From: Burkholderiaceae bacterium
GTDB taxonomy: Bacteria > Pseudomonadota > Gammaproteobacteria > Burkholderiales > Burkholderiaceae
Direction of reading: 5' to 3'
Length of the DNA: 14,777 nt
Assembly: GCA_947380285.1 (NCBI GenBank)
Contig: CANCQD010000056.1
Coordinates: 1 to 14,777 of the forward strand
Below the pieces are notes generated by a model, which saw nothing but the letters and a program-made list of their open reading frames with translations, did not search any database and was not told where the DNA came from. This document shows, piece after piece, positions 6,707 through 14,777 of this stretch. Within the stretch, counting starts at the first letter, position 1, and every line of letters starts with the position of its first letter. A program made the position numbers and the translations under genes.

Positions 6707-9601
6707 ATGAACGCACCCACAAATCCTAAAGAACTCGAATTACAAACCGTTGAGTTCAAGTTAGATGGTCAAACCATCATCTCTTACGAAGGCGAGACGA
6801 TTCTCAAAGCTGCCAAGAGACATGGCATTGATATTCCGCACCTCTGCTTTAAAGATGGCTATCGTCCTGATGGCAATTGCCGTGCTTGCGTAGTTGAAAT
6901 TAATGGTGAACGTACGCTTGCTCCGAGCTGCTGCAGAAGCGCTACACCTGGCATGGATGTCAAAGCTAATAGCGAACGCGCTGTAAAGAGTCAGAAGCTA
7001 GTGCTCGAGATGCTACTCTCTGATATGCCTGATGAAGGCTTTAAATGGGTAGGTGATAACGCCGAAGAGGAGCAAAAAAACCAACATGGTGAGCTCAGTA
7101 CTTGGGCTGCACGTATGGATGTTACGGTTCGCCCTGAACTCAAGGCCTTGCGGCGCGAAAAAGTGACAAGCGATGTTTCTCATCCGGCAATGGCGGTCAA
7201 TCTGGATGCCTGCATTCAGTGCAATCGTTGCGTGCGCGCCTGCCGTGAAGAGCAGGTAAATGATGTGATTGGCTACGCTATGCGCGGTAGTCATAGCGAA
7301 ATCGTATTTGATCTAAATGATCCTATGGGTGATAGCACTTGCGTGGCTTGTGGCGAATGCGTGCAAGCATGTCCAACGGGCGCATTGATGCCTAAAGGTT
7401 TAATTGGCTCTCAAATCGTTGATCGTAAGGTAGATTCTGTATGCCCATTCTGCGGAGTAGGTTGTCAGATTACTTATAACGTTAAAGATGAAAAAATTGT
7501 GAGCGTTGAGGGTCGTGATGGACCAGCTAATCACAATCGCCTGTGTGTCAAAGGGCGCTTTGGTATGGATTACATCCATAATCCTCAGCGCTTAACGAAG
7601 CCATTGATTCGTAAACCTGGAGTTCCAAAGGACGAATCTATGCTTGAAGGCAAGCAAGACTGGTCTCATATTTTCCGAGAAGCCAGCTGGGAAGAAGCCT
7701 TGGAATATGCTGGCGGCGGCCTAAAAAAACTGAAGGATCAGTATGGCTTAAAAGTATTGGCAGGCTTTGGATCTGCTAAAGGAAGCAACGAAGAGGCTTA
7801 TCTATTTCAGAAATTGGTTCGTACTGGCTTTGGAAATAACAACGTAGATCATTGCACGCGCCTTTGCCATGCATCTTCTGTGGCAGCATTGCTTGAGGGT
7901 GTCGGTTCTGGTGCCGTAAGTAATCAAGTCAATGACGTTGAGAACTCGAGCTTGATTATGTTGATTGGGTCAAACCCAACAGCCAACCATCCTGTGGCTG
8001 CTACTTGGTTTAAGAATGCCGCTAAACGGGGTGCCAAGATTGTGCTGTGTGATCCTCGATTGACTGATATCAGTAAGCATGCCTGGCGCACAATGCAGTT
8101 CAAGCCGGATACCGATGTGGCCATGCTGAATGCCATGATCTATACGATCATTGAAGAAGGACTAGCAGATCAAAACTTTATTCAGGAGCGCGCTAATAAT
8201 TTTGAAACACTCAAAGAGAACATTAAAGGTTATAGCCCTGAAGTAATGGCGCCTATCTGCGGTATTCCAGCAGAAACCTTGCGTGAAGTTGCTAGAGAAT
8301 TTGCCACCACTAAATCAGCCATGATTTTGTGGGGTATGGGCGTTAGCCAGCACGTTCATGGCACAGATAATGCGCGTTGTTTGATTGCCTTAGTCAGTAT
8401 TACAGGTCAAATTGGTAAGCCAGGATCTGGACTTCATCCTTTGCGTGGTCAGAATAACGTGCAGGGCGCTAGTGATGCCGGCTTGATACCAATGATGTTC
8501 CCAAATTATCAACGTGTAGATCATGATGCTGCACATGCCTGGTTTGAGAACTTTTGGGATACCAAACTCGATAAAAAGCCTGGATATACTGTGGTAGAAA
8601 TCATGCACAAGATCACTGCGCCCGATAGTGATCCCGATAAGATTCGCGGCATGTATATCGAAGGTGAAAATCCAGCGATGAGTGATCCTGATTTAAATCA
8701 CGCTCGTCATGCACTTGTATCACTAGAGCACTTAGTTGTACAAGATATCTTCATGACTGAAACAGCACTTTTGGCTGATGTCGTTTTACCAGCAAGTGCT
8801 TGGCCTGAAAAGGTTGGCACTGCTAGCAATACCGATCGCATGGTACAGATGGGAAAAAAAGCCATTAATCCTCCAGGTGATGCAAAACCCGATCTCTGGA
8901 TCATTCAAGAAATTGCTAAACGCATGGGATTGGATTGGAATTACCAAGGCCCTGATGCTGGTGTTGCTGAAGTCTATGATGAAATGCGTCTTGCCATGCA
9001 TGCTGCTATTAGGGGTATTACTTGGGAGCGTCTCGAAAGAGAATCTAGCGTTACTTATCCATGTTTATCAGAAGAAGATCCTGGTCGTCCCATCGTATTT
9101 GATGACCACTTCGCAACCATTGATGGCAGAGTCAAATTGGTTCCGGCTGACATCATTCCCGCCAATGAAAGACCAGATACTGAATACCCGTTTGTATTGA
9201 TTACGGGTCGTCAGTTAGAGCATTGGCATACAGGAAGCATGACTAGAAGAGCAACGATCTTGGACGCCATCGAACCAATGGCCACTGTATCGATGCATGG
9301 TGAAGATATGACTCAGCTAGGGATTGTGGCCGGTGATGTGGTGACTGTTCAATCTCGTCGCGGTGAAGTTGGCATTCACGTGCGGAGAGATGATGGCACC
9401 CCACGCGGCGTCATTTTTATTCCATTTGCTTACTATGAGGCTGCGGCTAATCTGATTACGAACTCAGCCTTAGATCCATTTGGAAAAATTCCAGAGTTCA
9501 AGTACTGTGCAGTGAAGTTGGCAAAAGGTGGGCAGGCCGCACAGATCATGGGCTACGGTACCAACGCTCCTAATGGCCCTAGTCTGACTGCTAATATTTA
9601 A
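6707..9601 (+). CDS. fdh1A: NAD-dependent formate dehydrogenase, alpha (catalytic) subunit
   Basis: A 964-residue subunit that oxidises formate to CO2 at a bis-MGD molybdenum or tungsten centre. Domain order: a NuoG-like [2Fe-2S] ferredoxin domain (C47, C58, C61, C75); two ferredoxin [4Fe-4S] motifs (C169/172/175/179 and C212/215/218/222); the molybdopterin oxidoreductase domain with its proximal [4Fe-4S] ligands C246/249/253/280; and a molybdopterin-dinucleotide-binding domain at the C terminus (about 820-940). The active site is DHCTRLCHASS, with C387 as metal ligand in place of selenocysteine and H388 beside it; R580 in HPLRGQNNVQG is the other expected catalytic residue. There is no cysteine between residues 77 and 168, so the histidine-ligated cluster motif of NuoG is absent. 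It forms an operon with the fused beta subunit, and an intrinsic terminator follows. No fdsC, fdsD or fdhD gene is present in the window. Metal choice (Mo or W) cannot be read from the sequence. Confidence 0.94.
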   Translation: MNAPTNPKELELQTVEFKLDGQTIISYEGETILKAAKRHGIDIPHLCFKDGYRPDGNCRACVVEINGERTLAPSCCRSATPGMDVKANSERAVKSQKLVLEMLLSDMPDEGFKWVGDNAEEEQKNQHGELSTWAARMDVTVRPELKALRREKVTSDVSHPAMAVNLDACIQCNRCVRACREEQVNDVIGYAMRGSHSEIVFDLNDPMGDSTCVACGECVQACPTGALMPKGLIGSQIVDRKVDSVCPFCGVGCQITYNVKDEKIVSVEGRDGPANHNRLCVKGRFGMDYIHNPQRLTKPLIRKPGVPKDESMLEGKQDWSHIFREASWEEALEYAGGGLKKLKDQYGLKVLAGFGSAKGSNEEAYLFQKLVRTGFGNNNVDHCTRLCHASSVAALLEGVGSGAVSNQVNDVENSSLIMLIGSNPTANHPVAATWFKNAAKRGAKIVLCDPRLTDISKHAWRTMQFKPDTDVAMLNAMIYTIIEEGLADQNFIQERANNFETLKENIKGYSPEVMAPICGIPAETLREVAREFATTKSAMILWGMGVSQHVHGTDNARCLIALVSITGQIGKPGSGLHPLRGQNNVQGASDAGLIPMMFPNYQRVDHDAAHAWFENFWDTKLDKKPGYTVVEIMHKITAPDSDPDKIRGMYIEGENPAMSDPDLNHARHALVSLEHLVVQDIFMTETALLADVVLPASAWPEKVGTASNTDRMVQMGKKAINPPGDAKPDLWIIQEIAKRMGLDWNYQGPDAGVAEVYDEMRLAMHAAIRGITWERLERESSVTYPCLSEEDPGRPIVFDDHFATIDGRVKLVPADIIPANERPDTEYPFVLITGRQLEHWHTGSMTRRATILDAIEPMATVSMHGEDMTQLGIVAGDVVTVQSRRGEVGIHVRRDDGTPRGVIFIPFAYYEAAANLITNSALDPFGKIPEFKYCAVKLAKGGQAAQIMGYGTNAPNGPSLTANI

Positions 9602-9624
9602 GCGCTTACGGAAATCAGTAAGAG

Positions 9625-9646
9625 GGCTCCCAAAAGGAGCCTTTTT
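9625..9646 (+). terminator. Intrinsic terminator of the formate dehydrogenase operon
   Basis: The stem GGCTCC/GGAGCC (9625-9630, 9636-9641) with loop CAAAA is followed at once by TTTTT (9642-9646). It lies 23 bases after the alpha subunit stop and isolates fdh transcription from nadB. A smaller CTTAC/GTAAG dyad (9605-9609, 9618-9622) sits just before it. Confidence 0.9.
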
Positions 9647-9676
9647 ACATAGCCCTCATCATTTTGAATTGCCCTT

Positions 9677-9682
9677 TAGAAT
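9677..9682 (+). promoter_or_regulatory. Candidate -10 box of nadB
   Basis: TAGAAT at 9677-9682 matches the consensus in five of six positions and begins 15 bases before the nadB ATG. No matching -35 is evident. If used, the mRNA would start within a few bases of the start codon. This is tentative. Confidence 0.3.
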
Positions 9683-9691
9683 GGGTCATAC

Positions 9692-11347
9692 ATGGCTAGC
9701 TCAATACCTTCACCTTCTCAAGCAAAAGCGGATTTACCGGTCCTCATTATTGGCGCTGGTTTAGCTGGCCTAACGGTGGCATTGCACACCGCAGAAACCC
9801 AGCCGGTGATCCTCATGGCTAAGCGCGCACTAGGCGAGGCTGCTACGGCCTGGGCCCAAGGTGGCATTGTTGGTGTAGTCGACAAGGAGCATGACAGCAT
9901 TGACTCCCATGTTGCTGATACTTTGGATGCTGGCGCTGGGCTTGTCGTTGAATCTACTGCACGTTATATAGCAGAGCAAAGCGCTGAAGCGATTCGTTGG
10001 TTAGTCGAGCAGGGTGTGCCTTTTACTGAGGATGAAACTGGCCCAATGGGTTTACACCTCACGCGTGAGGGTGGCCATAGTCATCGCCGTATTGCACATG
10101 CTGCAGATGCTACTGGTAAAGCAATTCATGAGGTATTGCTTGATAAAGCTAGAGCACATAAAAATATTCAAATCCTAGAGCACTGGATTGCCCTTGATCT
10201 CATCACCAATCGTCAGTTAGAAACAAAGACGCTGCGTGGCAAGCCTAATCGTTGTTATGGGGTGTATGCCTTAGATATCAAAAACAATCGGGTTGAAACC
10301 ATTCAGGCAAAGTCAGTAGTGCTGGCAACAGGCGGGGTTGGTAAGGTCTATCGCTACACCAGCAATCCCGATACCGCAACTGGGGATGGCATTGCGATGG
10401 CTTGGCGTGCTGGATGCCGAGTTGGCAATATGGAATTTATTCAGTTTCATCCCACTTGCTTGTATCACCCGAGTGATCGAACCTTTCTCATTACTGAAGC
10501 AATGAGGGGTGAGGGTGGCCTATTAAAGTTACCAGACGGCACACGTTTTATGCCTGACCATGATGAGCGTAAGGAATTAGCTCCTCGTGATATTGTGGCC
10601 CGCGCCATTGACTTTGAAATGAAGAAGCATGGCTTGGATTATGTCCATTTAGATGCTACCCACTTGGGTGAGGCATTTATCAAAGAACACTTCCCCATGA
10701 TTTATGCGCGTTGCCTAAGTCTTGGCTTAGATATCACCAAAGAACCTATTCCGGTTGTTCCTGCTGCACATTACACCTGCGGAGGTGTTGTGACAGATCT
10801 TAAGGGGCGCACGGATTTGCCGGGCCTTTATGCAGTAGGTGAAGCGACCTATACCGGTTTGCATGGTGCCAATCGCTTGGCCAGTAATTCACTTTTAGAG
10901 TGTGTCGTGATTGGCAAGGCAACTGCGGAAGATATCTCATCACTCAAGACTCCAGCCATCCCGCCTCTCCCTTTGTGGGATGAGAGTCAAGTTGAAGACG
11001 CTGATGAACAAGTGGTGATTGCACATAACTGGGACGAGTTGCGATCGTTGATGTGGAACTATGTCGGTATTGTGAGAACAAACCGTAGATTAGAGCGCGC
11101 ATTACACCGTATCAAATTGCTACGTTATGAAGTGCAAGAGTACTACGCAAACTTTAAAGTGACGCGAGATCTGATCGAGTTACGCAATCTATTGGAGTGC
11201 GCTGAACTAATTGTGCGCTCAGCCTTAATGCGCAGAGAGAGTAGGGGGCTGCATTACAGCCGAGACTATCCAGGTACCTGGGCTGTTTCTTACCCAACGA
11301 TTTTGACCCCTCAAGCCGAGGGTGGTGAAACCCCTCAAGACGCTTAG
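9692..11347 (+). CDS. nadB: L-aspartate oxidase
   Basis: A 551-residue flavoenzyme that oxidises L-aspartate to iminoaspartate, the first step of de novo NAD synthesis; NadA uses the product. The N-terminal FAD dinucleotide fold has GAGLAG at 21-26. The family segments ATAWAQGGI (51-59), [21 protein letters not shown] (122-142), MRGEGG (271-276) and HYTCGG (360-365) are all intact, and the C-terminal helical domain (about 440-530) is complete. The length fits the family (about 540 residues). An in-frame TAG at 9677-9679 means ATG 9692 is the first possible start; no strong Shine-Dalgarno is visible. The gene converges on nadC with 21 bp between stops and has its own transcription unit downstream of the fdh terminator. 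Confidence 0.97.
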   Translation: MASSIPSPSQAKADLPVLIIGAGLAGLTVALHTAETQPVILMAKRALGEAATAWAQGGIVGVVDKEHDSIDSHVADTLDAGAGLVVESTARYIAEQSAEAIRWLVEQGVPFTEDETGPMGLHLTREGGHSHRRIAHAADATGKAIHEVLLDKARAHKNIQILEHWIALDLITNRQLETKTLRGKPNRCYGVYALDIKNNRVETIQAKSVVLATGGVGKVYRYTSNPDTATGDGIAMAWRAGCRVGNMEFIQFHPTCLYHPSDRTFLITEAMRGEGGLLKLPDGTRFMPDHDERKELAPRDIVARAIDFEMKKHGLDYVHLDATHLGEAFIKEHFPMIYARCLSLGLDITKEPIPVVPAAHYTCGGVVTDLKGRTDLPGLYAVGEATYTGLHGANRLASNSLLECVVIGKATAEDISSLKTPAIPPLPLWDESQVEDADEQVVIAHNWDELRSLMWNYVGIVRTNRRLERALHRIKLLRYEVQEYYANFKVTRDLIELRNLLECAELIVRSALMRRESRGLHYSRDYPGTWAVSYPTILTPQAEGGETPQDA

Positions 11348-11368
11348 TAAGCCAGAGATATATCGGTT

Positions 11369-12226
11369 TTACCCGAGAATTCTCATTGAGAAATCTACAG
11401 CGATAACATCTTTAGTCAATTTTCCTAGGGAAATTCGATCAACCCCGGTTGCAGCAATCGCCCGCATTTGCTCAAGATTGATACCGCCAGAAGCTTCGAG
11501 TAGTGCGCGACCATTAGTAATGCCAACAGCCTGCTTCATTTGCTCGGTATTGAAGTTATCAATCAGGATATTTTTTGCTCCCGCCGCGAGTGCTTCTTCT
11601 AGTTCAGAAAAATTTTCAACTTCAATCTGAATCTCTACACCTGCATTCAAGGCTTGTGCATTCTTTAGGGCAGCAGTGACGCTACCAGCTGCTGCAATAT
11701 GATTTTCTTTAATCAGAATTCCATGCCATAAAGCTAAACGTTGATTTTGACCATGCCCCACTCGAACGGCGTATTTTTGAGCTTGGCGTAAACCAGGAAG
11801 GGTTTTGCGGGTATCTAGCACAGCACAGCCATTGGGGTTGGGACTTGCGCCTGCAATAGCCTCCACATGTTGGCGAGTGATGGTGGCTGTCCAAGATAGC
11901 GTTTGTAAAAAATTAATACAAGTACGCTCTGCCGAGAGAAGGGCTTGAGAGTTTGCTTCTATATCGCACACTGTCGTGTTGGGCTTCATCAAGTCGCCCT
12001 CAATGTAATACCATGTCACTTTGGCTTGCGGGTCTAATTTTTTTAATGTGCCTTCAAACCAATCAACGCCGCATAGGACTGCTTCTTGGCGAATAATCAG
12101 TTGGGCCTGAACAATTTTGCTAGGAACTAATTTCGCGGTCCAATCGCCGGTGCCGATGTCTTCTAAAAGTGCGTCATAGATATTGCGTTGGCGCGCTTGT
12201 TCTAAAGTCTCATTGAAATCAAACAT
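11369..12226 (-). CDS. nadC: Nicotinate-nucleotide pyrophosphorylase (quinolinate phosphoribosyltransferase)
   Basis: A 285-residue decarboxylating enzyme that converts quinolinate and PRPP to nicotinate mononucleotide. The type II phosphoribosyltransferase signatures are present: ERTC (100-103), DTRKTLPGLR (138-147), VGHGQNQRLAL (156-166) with the following LIKENHI (171-177), IEVEN (201-205), LIDNF (221-225) and LEASGGI (243-249). The usual GGGxNxR loop reads GHGQNQR here, a mild variation. The length matches the family (about 280-300 residues). It is the second gene of the nadA-nadC operon, 29 bp downstream of nadA. The Shine-Dalgarno is weak (AAGAAATA), and the start at 12226 is set by good N-terminal agreement (FDFNETLEQARQRN). 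No terminator is visible between its stop and that of nadB. Confidence 0.96.
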   Translation of the reverse strand: MFDFNETLEQARQRNIYDALLEDIGTGDWTAKLVPSKIVQAQLIIRQEAVLCGVDWFEGTLKKLDPQAKVTWYYIEGDLMKPNTTVCDIEANSQALLSAERTCINFLQTLSWTATITRQHVEAIAGASPNPNGCAVLDTRKTLPGLRQAQKYAVRVGHGQNQRLALWHGILIKENHIAAAGSVTAALKNAQALNAGVEIQIEVENFSELEEALAAGAKNILIDNFNTEQMKQAVGITNGRALLEASGGINLEQMRAIAATGVDRISLGKLTKDVIAVDFSMRILG

Positions 12227-12255
12227 AGATTATTTCTTATCTGCTTTTTAATAGA

Positions 12256-13383
12256 TCAGGCTGCGCCAAGATTTTTAACAAAACCGTGCTGCGCTTTGGC
12301 TAGCAGATCAGGGTGATTTTGTGTAAAGTCCAGCATGCGGTCCATACATCCCAGCGCTTGTGAGCGTATGGGTTCGTTAACAAAAACTTCCCCAGAATGA
12401 TTTTCTAGGCAATCAAGAATCCCTGCCAGACCATTCATGGCCATCCAAGGGCAGTGAGCACAGCTTTTGCAGGTTGCACTATTACCCGCAGTTGGTGCTT
12501 CAATTAAAGTTTTATGAGGAGCTAGTTGACGCATCCGATGCAAGATGCCATTGTCTGTTGCCACGATATATTCGCTTGCAGTGCCCTCAACAACAGCCTT
12601 AATCATGGCAGAGGTCGAGCCTACGACATTGGCCAGATCAACAACGGCTTGTGGGGACTCTGGGTGAACCAGCACTTTTGCATTGGGGTATTTCGCTTTT
12701 AGGAGCTCTAGCTCTACAGCCTTGAATTCATCATGCACGATGCAGGCGCCATTCCAAAGCAGCATATCCGCACCGGTTTGGTCCTGGATGTAGCGTCCTA
12801 AATGACGATCAGGGGCCCACAAGATTTTTTTACCCTCAACTTTGAGTTGATGAACGATGGCTAGGGCGCAAGAGCTAGTTACCATCCAATCCGCTTGGGC
12901 TTTAACGGCTGCGCTGGTATTGGCGTAGACAACTACAACCCGGTCAGGGTGCATTGCTCTAAAGGTGGCAAAGTCTGCTGCATTACAGCCTAAATCGAGA
13001 GAGCAAGTTGCCTCTAAATCTGGCATAAAGATACGCTTTTCTGGGCTGAGTATTTTTGCGGTTTCGCCCATGAAGCGGACACCAGCAACAATCAAATTGT
13101 TCGCCTGGTGATTCTTCCCAAAGCGGGCCATTTCTAAGGAATCGGCAACGTAACCCCCGGTTTCTAAGGCCAAGTCCTGAATATCCGCATCTACATAATA
13201 GTGAGCAACTAAAACAGCATCTTTTTCACGCAAAAGTACTTTGATTTTTTCAAGGACTTGCGATCTTTCTGGAGCTGTTAATGGCGGCGGGGCTTTGGCC
13301 CAAGCCTGAGCTGTACAGGTGAGTCCAGCCGAGTCCTGCTGGGGATAATCAAATTGAATAGGGGTAGAAGGAGTTTGAATCAT
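12256..13383 (-). CDS. nadA: Quinolinate synthase
   Basis: A 375-residue [4Fe-4S] enzyme that condenses iminoaspartate with dihydroxyacetone phosphate to form quinolinate. Numbered from the chosen start, the motifs are [13 protein letters not shown] (60-72), [12 protein letters not shown] (101-112), [10 protein letters not shown] (124-133, with the first cluster cysteine at C127), VTSSCA (168-173, C172), and [10 protein letters not shown] (305-314) containing the third cluster ligand. The frame stays open to an ATG at 13461, which would add 26 residues. I chose ATG 13383 because it has an AAGG Shine-Dalgarno 11 bases upstream and gives a length closer to the family (about 350-385). The extra N-terminal stretch would also cover a perfect dyad that looks regulatory. 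It is the first gene of the nadA-nadC operon and is divergent from the MASE1 gene. Confidence 0.94.
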   Translation of the reverse strand: MIQTPSTPIQFDYPQQDSAGLTCTAQAWAKAPPPLTAPERSQVLEKIKVLLREKDAVLVAHYYVDADIQDLALETGGYVADSLEMARFGKNHQANNLIVAGVRFMGETAKILSPEKRIFMPDLEATCSLDLGCNAADFATFRAMHPDRVVVVYANTSAAVKAQADWMVTSSCALAIVHQLKVEGKKILWAPDRHLGRYIQDQTGADMLLWNGACIVHDEFKAVELELLKAKYPNAKVLVHPESPQAVVDLANVVGSTSAMIKAVVEGTASEYIVATDNGILHRMRQLAPHKTLIEAPTAGNSATCKSCAHCPWMAMNGLAGILDCLENHSGEVFVNEPIRSQALGCMDRMLDFTQNHPDLLAKAQHGFVKNLGAA

Positions 13384-13399
13384 GCTAAATCTTACCTTG

Positions 13400-13434
13400 A
13401 CAAGCCGGACTGAGGTTTTACGGCTTGTTTTATA
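13400..13434 (-). promoter_or_regulatory. nadA promoter/leader dyad
   Basis: Perfect 8-bp inverted arms ACAAGCCG (13400-13407) and CGGCTTGT (13421-13428) are separated by 13 bases. On the minus strand this dyad directly precedes the nadA Shine-Dalgarno. A -10-like TATAAA (complement of 13429-13434) abuts it, although no good -35 is present. It could be an operator for a repressor of NAD synthesis (NadQ, for example, controls nad genes in some betaproteobacteria) or a leader hairpin. Which of these it is cannot be decided from sequence. Confidence 0.45.
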
Positions 13435-13527
13435 TGTGTCGATGCAAAGTGGGGCATTCAAGTGAAGGCCTAAAGGGGGTGTTAGAGTATTGTAAGCTCA
13501 GACCCAGAACCCAGAATTAAGTGACAG

Positions 13528-14777
13528 ATGAACTTTCTCAAAACACTCTTTCAATCCCCCGATTTTAAATCTTTAAGAACATACCAAGTCTTGGTTTGGT
13601 CATTGTTATATGCCTACATTGCTGGCTACATTCTGCAAAACTTTGCTGGGGATTCAGTTGCTAGTCTGATTTGGGTTCCTGCAGGTATTGGTCTTGCACT
13701 ACTGCTCAATTTTGGAATCTCCTATTGGCCTTATCTTTTTGTTGCTGCAGTGGCTGGAGAAATGCTGGGAGGTTTTAGCATCCTCATCTCTTTTTTGTTA
13801 GCAACGGGCAGTACTCTCAGTTGCATACTCTCGACTTACCTTTTATCTAAAGTTTTTCCATTTAATCGGAATTTATCTACCTTAGTAGATGTTGCCTCGC
13901 TGGTTTTGGTTTCAACTATTTTGGGTCTCTGTAGCGGCTTAATAGATGCCACCATCATTTATCGATCTGGCTTAGCTGGGACTCAACAATTCCAGGCAGT
14001 GTTTTATACCTGGTTTATTGGTGACTTTTTTGGCGCCGCATTTTTTACCCCTGTTCTCTTGGTGTGGAGAAGAGTCCCAACGGATTGGCTGAAGACACCC
14101 AAGCTATACGAAGTTTTAATATTTTTTGGTTTGGTATTTCTGTTTGGGCAAGGCGTTCTCTTTGGTTGGCTCAATACTCAATTTGATGAGGTGAGCTTTG
14201 TAAATCATGGCTATTTGATTTTGCCCATCTTGTTGATTGCTGCCTGGAGATACGGTCGTCATGGGGCAATGCTAGTGTTAGCGATGACAGTGGTTCAGTC
14301 AATACTGGGCGCCTATGACGGGCATGGCTTCTTTAACCGTAGCATGATGAATGACCCAGCGCCGATCAGTATTTGGATATTCCTGAGTTTGATCGGTTTA
14401 GTGAGTTTGCTGATTAGTTTGCTGATTGAAAATAATCAGGCTAAAAACATCGACCTAGTAAAAGCTGAAGGGCGATTCAAGGAAATTGTTGAGCGTATTC
14501 CGGTTTCAATGGCCATTTTGGATATTGATAAACGCGCCATGAATTTGATAAATGATGCTTATACGAACTTGACTGGGTATAGCGCTGGTGATTTTGGGGT
14601 CAGTGATGACTGGTGGAGCTTGGCTTATCCGGACGCAGCTTACCGTAAAGAAATTGAGCAGCTATGGGATGAGCGTTTACATGAGGTAAGGCATGCGAAT
14701 ACACCGATGGTGCCAGTTGAATCCTGGATCGTTTGTAAAAATGGTGAGAAAAAGTACATCAGCTGGGGCTCTGTCAG
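13528..14777 (+). CDS. MASE1-PAS membrane sensor protein, truncated by the window end
   Basis: An open frame of 416 codons running off the window. Residues about 20-300 form a MASE1-type membrane sensor domain with roughly eight to ten hydrophobic helices; landmarks are WVPAGIGLALLL (49-60) and WFIGDFFGAAFFTPVLLVW (162-180). A linker leads into a PAS domain (about 313-416 and beyond), recognisable from FKEIVERIPVSMAILD and the N-x-x-x-x-x-LTGY segment. MASE1 proteins usually end in a histidine kinase or a GGDEF/EAL c-di-GMP module; the output domain lies outside the window, so the function is undecided. ATG 13528 is the first start after an in-frame TGA at 13522-13524, with a weak AAGTGA ribosome site. 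It is divergent from nadA. Confidence 0.88.
   Translation, partial: MNFLKTLFQSPDFKSLRTYQVLVWSLLYAYIAGYILQNFAGDSVASLIWVPAGIGLALLLNFGISYWPYLFVAAVAGEMLGGFSILISFLLATGSTLSCILSTYLLSKVFPFNRNLSTLVDVASLVLVSTILGLCSGLIDATIIYRSGLAGTQQFQAVFYTWFIGDFFGAAFFTPVLLVWRRVPTDWLKTPKLYEVLIFFGLVFLFGQGVLFGWLNTQFDEVSFVNHGYLILPILLIAAWRYGRHGAMLVLAMTVVQSILGAYDGHGFFNRSMMNDPAPISIWIFLSLIGLVSLLISLLIENNQAKNIDLVKAEGRFKEIVERIPVSMAILDIDKRAMNLINDAYTNLTGYSAGDFGVSDDWWSLAYPDAAYRKEIEQLWDERLHEVRHANTPMVPVESWIVCKNGEKKYISWGSV

Noticed and set aside
7865..7868. Selenocysteine at the formate dehydrogenase active site
   Set aside because: The metal-ligand position is encoded by a normal cysteine codon (C387); there is no in-frame TGA.
8778..9200. 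140-residue open frame inside the formate dehydrogenase alpha gene
   Set aside because: It lies wholly within a well-supported gene in another frame and has no recognisable domain.
12256..13461. Longer nadA start at 13461
   Set aside because: It adds 26 residues that look unlike NadA N termini, has no clear Shine-Dalgarno, and would cover a perfect dyad; ATG 13383 has a ribosome site and gives a typical length.

Overview
The window looks like chromosomal DNA from a moderate- to low-GC betaproteobacterium of the order Burkholderiales, most likely Polynucleobacter or a close relative. This is inferred from the gene families and from codon use that is AT-leaning for a Burkholderiales genome; no 16S or other taxonomic marker is present.

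Layout. (1) 1-183: a tRNA-Ser(GGA) gene with an upstream promoter and a tight TTCG-loop terminator. (2) 253-1322: a small YciI-like protein gene, then a two-gene toxin-antitoxin module of the TumE/TumA type. The toxin gene comes first, the antitoxin overlaps it by 4 bp, and a palindromic operator-like element sits just ahead of the toxin start. (3) 1324-1917, minus strand: a secreted single-domain DUF1080 (3-keto-disaccharide hydrolase-like) protein, ending 1 bp from the antitoxin stop. (4) 1995-4650, plus strand: a large DUF748/AsmA-like envelope protein followed closely by a 74-residue lipoprotein, with a 10-bp-stem hairpin downstream. (5) 4852-9601: a two-gene NAD-dependent formate dehydrogenase operon. 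Its beta subunit is a NuoE-NuoF fusion and its alpha subunit carries a NuoG-like iron-sulfur front end plus a bis-MGD catalytic domain with cysteine as metal ligand. It resembles the compact Methylobacterium Fdh1 type rather than the five-gene fdsGBACD type. Dyads lie upstream and a clear intrinsic terminator follows. (6) 9692-13383: de novo NAD biosynthesis, with nadB on the plus strand converging on a nadA-nadC operon on the minus strand. (7) 13528 to the window end: a membrane-bound MASE1-PAS sensor protein cut off by the window edge, divergent from nadA.

How they work together. NadB, NadA and NadC make nicotinate mononucleotide from aspartate and dihydroxyacetone phosphate, the route to the NAD that the neighbouring formate dehydrogenase reduces. 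That is a sensible metabolic neighbourhood, but a terminator separates fdh from nadB, so nothing in the sequence shows shared regulation. The DUF748 protein and the lipoprotein look like a coupled envelope pair. The TA module is the most accessory-looking part of the window. No CRISPR array, insertion sequence, integrase or phage gene is visible. Novelty is modest: the most interesting items are the TumE/TumA pair with its operator, the compact fused formate dehydrogenase, and several uncharacterised dyads at promoters.
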